7,612 bases of DNA from Candidatus Equihabitans merdae (GTDB taxonomy: Bacteria; Bacillota; Clostridia; Lachnospirales; Lachnospiraceae): NCBI GenBank assembly GCA_018065025.1, contig JAGHUB010000340.1, positions 1 to 7,612 of the forward strand, written 5' to 3'. This document shows positions 1 to 6,515 of this stretch, one piece after another. The notes below the pieces were generated by a model. It had not been told where the DNA came from. It saw nothing but the letters and a program-made list of their open reading frames with translations, and made no database searches. How positions within the stretch are numbered: position 1 is the stretch's first letter; every line of letters begins with the position of its first letter. The position numbers were made by a program, and so were the translations under genes.

Positions 1-705
1 ACATTCGTTAACGAAAGCAAGAGAGAACTGCTTGAAGCCACTAAGCATCAGATGTCCCTGGCCGATCTGTTCAGCCAGATCCAGGAAGGCAGCCTGAAAG
101 AACTGCCCATCGTTGTTAAAGCTGACGTACAGGGTTCTGTTGAAGCTGTTAAACAGTCTCTTGAAAAACTGTCTAACGATGAAATCGTTGTTAAGGCTAT
201 CCACGGTGGTGTAGGTGCTATCAATGAATCCGACGTTTCATTGGCTGCTGCATCTAACGCTATCATCATTGGTTTCAACGTTCGTCCGGATGCAACTGCT
301 AAATCCACAGCAGAACGTGAAAATGTTGAAATCAAACTTTACAACGTTATCTACCAGGCTATCGAAGATGTTGAACGTGCCATCAAGGGTATGCGCGCCG
401 CTGTCTATGAAGAACGCGTTACAGCCCATGTTGAAATCAGACAGATCTTCAAAGCTTCCGGTATCGGTAATATCGCCGGTTCCTATGTTCTTAACGGCTT
501 AGTAGAACGTGGTACACAGTGCCGCATCCTTCGTGGTGAAGAAAAGATCTATGAAGGTAAGCTGGCTTCACTGAAGCGCTTCAAGGACGATGTCAAGGAA
601 GTTAAGGAAGGCTATGAATGTGGTCTTGTCTTCGAAGACTTCAATGATTTCGCCGAACTGGATATCGTAGAGACATTCAAAATGGTTGAGGTTGAACCTA
701 AGTGA
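1..705 (+). CDS. infB: Translation initiation factor IF-2, C-terminal part (5' end outside window)
   Basis: This is the last 234 codons of IF-2, the GTPase that brings fMet-tRNA to the 30S subunit and promotes subunit joining. The reading frame is open from base 1, so the N-terminal and GTPase domains lie upstream of the window. Two parts are visible. The first is the IF-2-type domain 3, starting at 'VVKADVQGSVEAV' and running through 'GGVGAINESDVSLA' to 'IIIGFNVRP'. The second is the C-terminal beta-barrel domain that in the family binds the fMet-tRNA acceptor end, with 'EIRQIFKASGIGNIAGSYV', 'LKRFKDDVKEV' and 'GYECGL'. The usual Cys of 'IAGCYV' is Ser here, and the usual 'GD' before the last strand reads 'LD'; I take both as lineage variation. 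The TGA stop overlaps the rbfA GTG start by 4 nt, which suggests translational coupling. Identification is very secure. Confidence 0.97.
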   Translation, partial: TFVNESKRELLEATKHQMSLADLFSQIQEGSLKELPIVVKADVQGSVEAVKQSLEKLSNDEIVVKAIHGGVGAINESDVSLAAASNAIIIGFNVRPDATAKSTAERENVEIKLYNVIYQAIEDVERAIKGMRAAVYEERVTAHVEIRQIFKASGIGNIAGSYVLNGLVERGTQCRILRGEEKIYEGKLASLKRFKDDVKEVKEGYECGLVFEDFNDFAELDIVETFKMVEVEPK

Positions 706-1061
706 GAAAAAACAGTATTAAAAATACAAGATTAAACCAGGAGGTTATGCGGGAACTTTCCTCCATCATCCGTGATCTGAAGGATCCCCGCATTGCCATG
801 ATGACTACCATCACTGACGTGGTGGTAGCCACAGACCTGAAGACCTGTAAGGTCTATATCAGTGTTCTGGGTTCAGATGAAGAGCGTGAGAATACCATGG
901 CGGGCCTTAAGTCTGCTGAAGGTTTCATTCGTCGTGAATTGGCCGCAAACATCAATCTGCGCAATACCCCGACACTGACCTTTATCTCTGATACATCTAT
1001 TGAATATGGTGTACGCATGACAAAGATGCTGGCAGAGGTGACTAATGAAGACAATCACTGA
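702..1061 (+). CDS. rbfA: 30S ribosome-binding factor A
   Basis: RbfA is a small KH-fold protein that binds the 30S subunit and helps mature the 5' end of 16S rRNA; it is linked to cold adaptation in other bacteria. The 119-aa product has the normal family length. Family landmarks are the N-terminal helix 'RLNQEVMRELSSIIRDLKDP', 'MMTTITDVVVATDLKTCKVY', 'AEGFIRRELA', and 'LRNTPTLTF' followed by 'DTSIEYG'. The start is GTG inside the infB stop (GTGA overlap). A GAGG at 688-691 lies 10 nt upstream. Starting at the internal Met16 would remove the conserved first helix, so GTG is preferred. The 3' end overlaps nrnA by 17 nt. The short tail after the KH domain ('MLAEVTNEDNH') is normal for Firmicutes. 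Confidence 0.95.
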   Translation: MRKNSIKNTRLNQEVMRELSSIIRDLKDPRIAMMTTITDVVVATDLKTCKVYISVLGSDEERENTMAGLKSAEGFIRRELAANINLRNTPTLTFISDTSIEYGVRMTKMLAEVTNEDNH

Positions 1062-2013
1062 GATTTTGACAGCCGATGTCAGAAGCATTGTGATCGGCGG
1101 ACATGTTAATCCGGATGGGGACTGTGTAGGAAGCTGCATGTCCCTATTTCTTTATCTGAAAAAGAATTATCCGGAACTTAATGTACAAGTCTATCTGGAA
1201 GAACCCCGTCGCGAACTGCGCTTTCTGACAGAAGCCTATGAAGGTACATCCGTATTCTGGGAACTGCCTGTTAACTGGCCGGTACCGGATCTCTTTGTGC
1301 TGCTGGATGTAGGCACCAGAAAACGTATCGGTGTGGTTGGCGACCTGGTGGATGTAGCCAGAAAGACGGTCTGCATCGATCACCATGAAGCCAATGATGG
1401 CATCGCAGATGTCAATCACGTAGAACCTAACATCGGCTCCTGTGCCGAGGTATTGTATGGTTTGCTGGATGATGAGAAAATAGATCCTGCCTGTGCTGAG
1501 GCCATCTATACAGGTATCATTCACGATACCGGGGTCTTCCAGTATACCAATACCCGTCCCGAGACCATGATGATCGCCGGCAATCTTATGAAGAAGGGCG
1601 TAGATACTGCCAACATTATCTATGGCTCTTTTAATGCCAGAAGTTATGTACAGAGCACCATCATGGGTTACTGCTTATCCAAGAGCCGTTTAACAGAAGA
1701 CGGAAGAATCATCTATGCCCAGCTTTCTCTTGAGGAGATGAAAGAATATGGTGCTGCCAAGTCAGATCTTGGAGAAATCGTTTCTCAGCTTAGATTGACT
1801 AAGGGTATCATTGCCGCCGTATTCGCCTATGAGATGCATGCAGGTGCCTATAAACTTTCTTTCAGATCCACAGAGGATCTGGATGTGAACAGAGTAGCCG
1901 GTACTTTCGGCGGCGGCGGACATGCCCGTGCAGCCGGTGCCACAGTCAATATTCCGGCAAATGATCTCTATCGTCAGGTAATCAATGCCATCTATGATGA
2001 ATTAGAAGAATAA
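1045..2013 (+). CDS. nrnA: DHH/DHHA1 phosphoesterase, NrnA-type oligoribonuclease / pAp phosphatase
   Basis: NrnA family enzymes hydrolyse 2-5 nt RNA oligomers (nanoRNA) to mononucleotides and also remove the 3' phosphate of pAp; they replace Orn in many Firmicutes. The 322-aa length is normal. The DHH metal-centre motifs are all present: H20-x3-D24-x-D26 ('HVNPDGDCVGS'), D88 ('LLDVGTRKRIG'), D112-H113-H114 ('CIDHHEAN') and H160-D161 ('GIIHDTGVF'). The C-terminal DHHA1 domain has the substrate-binding 'GGGGHARAAG' around H293. The ATG lies within the end of rbfA, with AGAGGTG at 1034-1040 as ribosome-binding site, implying coupling to rbfA. Its position between rbfA and truB is the standard Firmicute arrangement. 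The family is certain. The exact substrate preference (nanoRNA, pAp, or c-di-AMP/pApA breakdown as for some relatives) cannot be read from the sequence. Confidence 0.92.
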   Translation: MKTITEILTADVRSIVIGGHVNPDGDCVGSCMSLFLYLKKNYPELNVQVYLEEPRRELRFLTEAYEGTSVFWELPVNWPVPDLFVLLDVGTRKRIGVVGDLVDVARKTVCIDHHEANDGIADVNHVEPNIGSCAEVLYGLLDDEKIDPACAEAIYTGIIHDTGVFQYTNTRPETMMIAGNLMKKGVDTANIIYGSFNARSYVQSTIMGYCLSKSRLTEDGRIIYAQLSLEEMKEYGAAKSDLGEIVSQLRLTKGIIAAVFAYEMHAGAYKLSFRSTEDLDVNRVAGTFGGGGHARAAGATVNIPANDLYRQVINAIYDELEE

Positions 2014-2051
2014 GAAATGGCATTTTTCTAGTAAGGAACAAATAATCTTAT

Positions 2052-2957
2052 ATGATCAATGGAATCATTATCGTCAATAAAGAAAAAGGTATGACCAGTT
2101 TCAGTGTGGTCAGTCGTCTGCGCCGTATCTTCGATCAGAAGAAGATCGGCCACACCGGCACACTGGATCCGGATGCTACCGGGGTGCTTCCCTGCTGTTT
2201 CGGCAAGGGCACTAAAGTAGTGGATATGCTGACCAATCATACCAAAACCTATGAAGCTGTGCTTCATCTTGGCGTTACTACAGACACTCAGGATATGACC
2301 GGAGAGGTTCTTTCTGAGAGAGAAGTATGCACCACAGAAGAAGCTGTCAGAGAGGCTATCCTTTCCTTTGAAGGAGACTCGTATCAGATGCCTCCCATGT
2401 ATTCAGCCGTTAAGGTAAATGGTCAGAAGCTGGTAAATCTGGCCAGAAAGGGCATTGAAGTAGAAAGAAAGCCCCGTCTGGTTTCATTTTCCAATATAAC
2501 TATTAAGGAAATAGCCCTTCCGGATATTCGTTTCGAAGTGACTTGTTCAAAGGGGGCTTATATTCGTACCCTTTGCCATGATATCGGCGAAAAACTGGGC
2601 TGCGGCGGTGCCATGGCTTCCCTTCTTCGTGTCAGAGTAGGAGAATTTTCAATCGATCAGGCCTATACCCTGTCTGAACTTGAAGAGATGAAGAAGACCA
2701 TGGATCCCAAAGATTGGCCCTTTGTCATATCCATCGATGCCATGTTCCCTGAATATCCCAAGGTCAAGGCACCAAGTAAGAAGGCAGAAGCCAAGCTTTT
2801 AAATGGTCTGTCTATCTATTACAAACCTAAAAAAGAAGCACCACTTTACCGCGTTTACACCATGGATGATGAATTTATCGGACTTTACGCGTATAATGAG
2901 GAACGTAAGTGGCTACATCTGGAAAAGTCCTTTTACGATTATGGAGATATCACCTGA
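2052..2957 (+). CDS. truB: tRNA pseudouridine(55) synthase
   Basis: TruB isomerises U55 to pseudouridine in the T-loop of nearly all elongator tRNAs and also acts as a tRNA-folding chaperone. The 301-aa product is full length. The catalytic Asp is D39 in 'GHTGTLDPDATGVLP'. Further family motifs are 'PPMYSAVKVNGQKL' (from P114, with the conserved Tyr at 117) and 'SKGAYIRTLCHDIG' (K167 to R172). The last 60 or so residues, after 'KAPSKKAEAKLLNG', form the short C-terminal RNA-binding extension seen in Clostridia. The nearest Shine-Dalgarno-like sequence is AAGGA at 2033-2037, 14 nt from the ATG. That is long, so initiation may be only moderate. The 38-nt gap after nrnA has no convincing promoter or terminator, so it is probably co-transcribed. 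Nothing is missing from the active site. Confidence 0.96.
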   Translation: MINGIIIVNKEKGMTSFSVVSRLRRIFDQKKIGHTGTLDPDATGVLPCCFGKGTKVVDMLTNHTKTYEAVLHLGVTTDTQDMTGEVLSEREVCTTEEAVREAILSFEGDSYQMPPMYSAVKVNGQKLVNLARKGIEVERKPRLVSFSNITIKEIALPDIRFEVTCSKGAYIRTLCHDIGEKLGCGGAMASLLRVRVGEFSIDQAYTLSELEEMKKTMDPKDWPFVISIDAMFPEYPKVKAPSKKAEAKLLNGLSIYYKPKKEAPLYRVYTMDDEFIGLYAYNEERKWLHLEKSFYDYGDIT

Positions 2958-2960
2958 TCT

Positions 2961-3857
2961 ATGGAATACATTACTGATTTATCCCAACTGAATATATGCC
3001 GTCCTACAGCTGTAACGCTGGGAAAATTTGATGGTATCCACAGAGGGCATGATAGTCTGATCAAGGAAGCTGTCGAGGGCAAAGAACGGGGCTTGATTCC
3101 ATGTGCTTTCGTTATGGACGGCTCCGAACATCATCTGCTGACCAAGGAAGAGCGTCTGGAAAGACTGGAGAAGGCCGGTATAGAATTAGTCATCGAACTT
3201 CCTTTATCAGATGAATTTAAGCAGCAAAGCGCAGAGGCTTTCGTCATCAACGTGCTCTGGGAGAAGCTTAAGGCCGCTGAGATCATTGTGGGTGAGAACT
3301 ATGCTTTCGGTCGTGGCCGTCGAGGCAATCCCGCCTTACTTAGAGAAATGGGTGAGGAGATGGGTATCCGTACTATGGCTATGCCCCTGGTCGTTTACCA
3401 GGATAAGAAAATCAGCAGTTCCGTCATTAAAGAAGCTCTGGAAAAAGGGGATATGGCTTTTGTTAATGCCTGCCTAGGCTATGATTTCTTTGTCAGAGGA
3501 ACTGTTGTCCACGGCAATCATCTGGGTCGAACCATGAATGTACCCACCACCAATATTGTTCCGGCAGAAGAGAAAATCCTGCCTCCAAACGGGGTGTATG
3601 CTTCACGAGTGCTGATGGGAGACAAGGTATATTACGGTATGACCAATATCGGTTTCAAGCCTACCGTCAATGGTTCCTGCAAGGGTGTAGAGACCAATCT
3701 CTTTGATTGTGACGGTGATTTTTACGGTCAGGAACAGCAGGTGGAATTGCTTTGCCATACCAGACCCGAACAACGTTTTGAGAATATTCAGGCCCTGCAG
3801 GAACGTCTGGATAAGGACCGCATTGAAGTAAAAGAGTGGTTGACTGCTCATATATGA
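2961..3857 (+). CDS. ribF: Bifunctional riboflavin kinase / FAD synthetase
   Basis: RibF phosphorylates riboflavin to FMN (C-terminal flavokinase) and adenylates FMN to FAD (N-terminal nucleotidyltransferase). At 298 aa it is near or slightly below the usual length. The N-terminal module has the nucleotidyltransferase signature H27-x-G29-H30 in 'LGKFDGIHRGH'. The 'ISSS' segment precedes a KGD turn. The flavokinase module shows 'GRTMNVPTTNI' (P195-T196-T197-N198, nucleotide/Mg site), 'LPPNGVYAS', 'YYGMTNIGFKPTV' and E244 in 'GVETNLFD', the position of the family's catalytic Glu. Several adenylyltransferase positions differ from consensus: the usual TFDPHP stretch reads 'FVMDGSEHH' and is several residues shorter, the usual G-D/E-D-F reads 'GENYAFG', and ISSTxIR reads 'ISSSVIK'. 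Kinase function looks intact. FAD synthetase activity is likely but less certain. The gap from truB is only 3 nt. The 3' end carries the rpsO promoter. Confidence 0.93.
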   Translation: MEYITDLSQLNICRPTAVTLGKFDGIHRGHDSLIKEAVEGKERGLIPCAFVMDGSEHHLLTKEERLERLEKAGIELVIELPLSDEFKQQSAEAFVINVLWEKLKAAEIIVGENYAFGRGRRGNPALLREMGEEMGIRTMAMPLVVYQDKKISSSVIKEALEKGDMAFVNACLGYDFFVRGTVVHGNHLGRTMNVPTTNIVPAEEKILPPNGVYASRVLMGDKVYYGMTNIGFKPTVNGSCKGVETNLFDCDGDFYGQEQQVELLCHTRPEQRFENIQALQERLDKDRIEVKEWLTAHI

Positions 3858-3869
3858 TTGTGCTATTAT
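3840..3869 (+). promoter_or_regulatory. Sigma-A type promoter for rpsO, overlapping the ribF stop
   Basis: TTGACT at 3840-3845 and TATTAT at 3864-3869 are separated by 18 nt. An extended -10 TG lies at 3861-3862, one base before the hexamer. The -35 matches the consensus at five of six positions and so does the -10. The -35 and part of the spacer lie inside the last codons of ribF. The predicted start point near 3876 gives rpsO its own transcript with a leader of about 115 nt, in addition to any read-through from the upstream operon. This is consensus matching only; the start site has not been mapped. Confidence 0.72.
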
Positions 3870-3875
3870 ATCGCT

Positions 3876-3989
3876 TGTATGCGAGCTGCCGTAACAAGAT
3901 CAACGGCGCGCCCTTCATTCGGTCATTGGCTTCTCCGGCCGTGGCTTAATGACAGGAGAAATAACAGAATTATCAGGAGGATAAAAACT
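3876..3989 (+). promoter_or_regulatory. Structured rpsO leader, candidate S15 autoregulatory element
   Basis: Two structured parts can be drawn. Hairpin 1 pairs 3887-3892 with 3903-3908 (TGCCGT/ACGGCG, one G-U pair) and can continue, after a 3-nt bulge, with GCG 3881-3883 against CGC 3909-3911. Hairpin 2 pairs GTCATT 3922-3927 perfectly with AATGAC 3948-3953, and may add GGC 3928-3930 with GCC 3938-3940. Its loop TTCTCC (3931-3936) is exactly complementary to GGAGAA at 3955-3960. With one G-U pair it is also complementary to GGAGGA at 3976-3981, which is the rpsO Shine-Dalgarno region. That permits a pseudoknot hiding the ribosome-binding site. S15 is known to repress its own mRNA through leader structures in E. 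coli (a pseudoknot) and other bacteria. That this leader does the same is inference. Confidence 0.55.
3975..3980 (+). promoter_or_regulatory. Ribosome-binding site fixing the rpsO start
   Basis: AGGAGG, a full anti-16S match, ends 9 nt before the ATG at 3990. This fixes the S15 start and rules out the longer in-frame reading that begins with TTG at 3858. A second, weaker GGAG lies at 3955-3958. Confidence 0.9.
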
Positions 3990-4256
3990 ATGATCTCAAA
4001 AGAAAAGAAACAGGAAATCATGAAGGCCTATGCCAGAACTGAAGGCGACACAGGTTCACCGGAAGTACAGGTAGCTGTTCTGACAGAAAGAATCAACGAA
4101 CTGACAGAGCATCTGAAAGTTAACAAGAAGGATCATCATTCCAGACGTGGTCTGCTGAAGATGGTTGGTCAGAGAAGAAGCCTTCTTGCTTATCTGAAGA
4201 AGAAAGACATCGAAAGATATCGTTCACTGATCGAAAGACATGGTCTTCGTAAATAA
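3990..4256 (+). CDS. rpsO: 30S ribosomal protein S15
   Basis: S15 is a primary 16S rRNA-binding protein that organises the central domain of the 30S subunit (three-way junction of helices 20-22) and contributes to an intersubunit bridge. The 88 codons match the family length exactly. Landmarks are '[16 protein letters not shown]' (residues 20-35), '[16 protein letters not shown]' (from D48, the conserved rRNA-contacting helix turn) and the ending 'LIERHGLRK'. The frame is open upstream to 3858, but that extension is arginine-rich, unlike any S15, and is contradicted by the AGGAGG at 3975-3980. It has its own promoter and a structured leader, and is followed by an intrinsic terminator, so it is probably mainly a single-gene transcript. 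rpsO beside pnp is a very widespread pairing. Confidence 0.98.
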   Translation: MISKEKKQEIMKAYARTEGDTGSPEVQVAVLTERINELTEHLKVNKKDHHSRRGLLKMVGQRRSLLAYLKKKDIERYRSLIERHGLRK

Positions 4257-4266
4257 TGAACAGAGA

Positions 4267-4320
4267 GGGAACAGACCTTTTTGGGGTTTGTTCCCGCTTT
4301 TAATATTTAATATTATTTTT
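4267..4320 (+). terminator. Intrinsic terminator after rpsO
   Basis: GGGAACAGACC (4267-4277) pairs with GGTTTGTTCCC (4285-4295), an 11-bp stem with one G-U pair and the 7-nt loop TTTTTGG. It is followed by a T-rich stretch (TTTT at 4298-4301, then an A/T-only run ending in seven or more Ts at 4316-4322). It lies 10 nt after the rpsO stop. The first T run is short and interrupted, so some read-through into pnp is likely. Confidence 0.82.
4288..4316 (+). promoter_or_regulatory. Possible pnp promoter within the rpsO terminator tail
   Basis: TTGTTC (4288-4293) and TATTAT (4311-4316) are spaced by 17 nt. The -10 matches five of six consensus bases; the -35 matches only three. If used, transcription would start near 4323, giving a leader of about 26 nt that opens with the small hairpin GCCC-ATTC-GGGC (4324-4335). 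The region is A/T-only, so a chance -10 is easy to find; treat this as a weak candidate. Confidence 0.3.
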
Positions 4321-4348
4321 TTAGCCCATTCGGGCAGAAGGTGGAGAA

Positions 4349-6496
4349 ATGGCAGATTATAAGAGTTATTCAATGGAACTTGGCGGAAGAACACTGACCG
4401 TTGATATCGGTCGTGTCGGTAAGCAGGCTAACGGCTGCTGCTTCATGCACTATGGTGAAACCGTGGTTCTGTCCACAGCGACAGCATCCCGTGCTCCCCG
4501 TGAAGGTATCGACTTCTTTCCGCTGTCAGTAGAATTCGAAGAAAAAATGTATGCTGTGGGTAAGTTCCCCGGCGGCTTCAACAAGAGAGAAGGTAAGGCC
4601 AGCACACACGCTGTTCTGACAAGCCGTGTTATCGACCGTCCCATGCGTCCTCTGTTCCCCAAGGATTACAGAAATGACGTTACTCTCAACAACCTGGTTA
4701 TGTCTGTAGATCCGACATGTGATCCGGAAGTTGTTGCTATGCTTGGTTCATCCCTGGCCACAGCTATTTCAGATATTCCTTTCGATGGTCCCTGTGCTAT
4801 GACACAGCTTGGTATGATCGACGGTGAATTCGTTGTAAACCCGGGCTATGAAGAAAAGTCTAAGTCCGATCTGGCTCTGACTGTTGCTTCAACAAGAGAA
4901 AAGGTCATCATGATCGAAGCCGGTGCCAACGAAATTCCGGAAGCCAAGATGATCGAAGCTATCTACATGTGCGACGAAGTTAACAAAGAAATCATCAAGT
5001 TCTTTGACCAGATCGTTGCTGAAGTAGGTAAAGAAAAACATGAATACACACATTACGAGATTCCGGAAGAACTGACAGAAGCTATCAAGGCTATCTGCCC
5101 GCCGGAAGAGATGGAAAAGGCTGTTTTCACAGATGACAAGCAGACTCGTGAAAACAACATCGCCGCTATCCGTGATGCTTTCGTAGAAAAATATGCTGAT
5201 AATGAAGAGTGGATGGTTCTCATCGACAACGCTATCTACAGTTATCAGAAGAAGACCGTTCGTAAGATGATCCTGAAGGACCACAAGAGACCGGATGGTC
5301 GTGAACTGACTCAGATCCGTCCGCTGTCTGCAGAAATCGATCTGATCCCCCGTGCACATGGTTCTGCTATGTTCACACGTGGTCAGACACAGATCTGTGA
5401 CTGCGTCACACTGGCTCCTCTGTCTGAATCTCAGAGAGTTGAAGGTCTGGATCCCTTCGTCACAAAGAAACGTTACCTGCACCAGTACAACTTCCCGTCA
5501 TACTCAGTCGGTGAAACAAAACCGTCACGTGGTCCGGGCAGAAGAGAAATCGGTCATGGTGCTCTGGCTGAAAGAGCTCTTATCCCCATGCTTCCGTCAG
5601 AGGAAGAGTTCCCCTATGCTATCCGTGCCGTCTCCGAAACATTTGAATCCAACGGTTCTACATCCATGGCTTCTACATGTGCTTCTTCCATGGCCCTTAT
5701 GGCAGCCGGTGTTCCGCTGAAGAAACACGTAGCCGGTATCTCCTGTGGTCTGGTTACAGGCGATACAGATGATGATTATGTACTGCTGACAGATATCCAG
5801 GGTCTGGAAGACTTCTTCGGCGACATGGACTTCAAGGTCACAGGTACACATGACGGTATCACAGCTATCCAGATGGATATCAAGATCCATGGTCTGACAA
5901 GACCCATCGTTGAAGGTGCTATCGCCAGAACTAAGGAAGCCAGAGAGTTCATCATGAACACATGCATGGAACCCTGCATCGCTGCTCCCAGAGCTCAGGT
6001 TTCCAAGTATGCTCCCAAGATCATGCAGATCAAGATCGATCCCGAAAAGATCGGTGAAGTTGTTGGTCAGAGAGGTAAGACCATCAACGCTCTTATCGAT
6101 ATGTACGATGTTTCCATCGATATCGAAGATGATGGTTCCGTATCCATCTGCGGCACAGACGCTGCCAACATGGAAAAGGCTGCCAAGGCTATCGAAATCA
6201 TCGTTACCGAATTTGAAAAGGGCATGATCCTGACAGGTAAGGTCGTTTCCATCAAAGAATTCGGTGCTTTCCTGGAATTCGCTCCGGGCAAAGAAAGCAT
6301 GGTACACGTATCCAAGATCGCTAACAGACGTATCAACAAGGTTGAAGACGTTCTGCAGGTTGGCGATGTTGTCAGAGCTATCTGCTTAGGCAAGGACAAG
6401 ATGGGCCGCATCAGCTTCTCCATCAAGGATTGCCCCAAAGACGGTATGGAAGCTCCCGGCAGAGTCGTTGCCAGCGCTGATCCGGATGAAGAATAA
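4349..6496 (+). CDS. pnp: Polyribonucleotide nucleotidyltransferase (PNPase)
   Basis: PNPase degrades RNA 3' to 5' by phosphorolysis, releasing NDPs, and can add heteropolymeric tails in reverse; it forms a ring-shaped trimer. The 715-aa length is normal. Domains in order are: first RNase PH domain from about residue 14 ('GGRTLTVDIG', 'GGFNKREGKAS', 'DRPMRPLFPKDYRNDV'), an all-helical linker at roughly 150-310, second RNase PH domain ('RPDGRELTQIRPL', 'HGSAMFTRGQTQ', 'SETFESNGSTSMAST'), KH at about 556-620 with an intact GxxG loop (G573-Q-R-G576), and S1 from about 625 ('LTGKVVSIKEFGAFLEF'). The metal-binding Asps equivalent to E. coli D486/D492 are D488 and D494 in 'GLEDFFGDMDFK'. The ATG follows AAGGTGGAG at 4338-4346, a close but adequate ribosome-binding site. 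Codon choice is strongly biased (Ile mostly ATC, Gly mostly GGT), consistent with high expression. Confidence 0.98.
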   Translation: MADYKSYSMELGGRTLTVDIGRVGKQANGCCFMHYGETVVLSTATASRAPREGIDFFPLSVEFEEKMYAVGKFPGGFNKREGKASTHAVLTSRVIDRPMRPLFPKDYRNDVTLNNLVMSVDPTCDPEVVAMLGSSLATAISDIPFDGPCAMTQLGMIDGEFVVNPGYEEKSKSDLALTVASTREKVIMIEAGANEIPEAKMIEAIYMCDEVNKEIIKFFDQIVAEVGKEKHEYTHYEIPEELTEAIKAICPPEEMEKAVFTDDKQTRENNIAAIRDAFVEKYADNEEWMVLIDNAIYSYQKKTVRKMILKDHKRPDGRELTQIRPLSAEIDLIPRAHGSAMFTRGQTQICDCVTLAPLSESQRVEGLDPFVTKKRYLHQYNFPSYSVGETKPSRGPGRREIGHGALAERALIPMLPSEEEFPYAIRAVSETFESNGSTSMASTCASSMALMAAGVPLKKHVAGISCGLVTGDTDDDYVLLTDIQGLEDFFGDMDFKVTGTHDGITAIQMDIKIHGLTRPIVEGAIARTKEAREFIMNTCMEPCIAAPRAQVSKYAPKIMQIKIDPEKIGEVVGQRGKTINALIDMYDVSIDIEDDGSVSICGTDAANMEKAAKAIEIIVTEFEKGMILTGKVVSIKEFGAFLEFAPGKESMVHVSKIANRRINKVEDVLQVGDVVRAICLGKDKMGRISFSIKDCPKDGMEAPGRVVASADPDEE

Positions 6497-6515
6497 TTAA
6501 ACAAAGGAGCCTTAT

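Noticed and set aside
739..749. AGGAGG followed by ATG inside rbfA, suggesting a start at Met16
   Set aside because: Spacing is only 2 nt and starting there would delete the conserved N-terminal helix; the bases simply encode Gln-Glu-Val.
2013..2029. AGAAA/TTTCT inverted repeat between nrnA and truB as a terminator
   Set aside because: Only five A/T-rich pairs with no stable G-C stem; too weak to terminate, and the genes look co-transcribed.
3858..3989. In-frame upstream extension of rpsO from TTG 3858, adding 44 residues
   Set aside because: The extension is Arg-rich and unlike S15, the 88-aa form matches the family, and AGGAGG lies 9 nt before ATG 3990. The stretch is better explained as promoter and leader.
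4301..4315. A/T-only palindrome (TAATATT-TAATATTA type) downstream of rpsO
   Set aside because: Low-complexity A/T sequence in a terminator tail; palindromes arise here by chance and have no independent support.
4889..5482. Minus-strand open frame (197 codons) opposite the pnp linker and second RNase PH region
   Set aside because: Same shadow effect; Phe/Asp/Ser-rich translation typical of reversed biased codons, no supporting context.
6065..6076. PNPase KH loop thought to lack its GxxG motif
   Set aside because: On counting, G573-Q-R-G576 satisfies GxxG; only the flanking residues differ from the common GKGG/GPGG form.
5597..6307. Long minus-strand open frame (236 codons) opposite pnp
   Set aside because: It is an antisense shadow produced by the strong codon bias of pnp; its translation shows no recognisable domain and pnp is intact on the plus strand.
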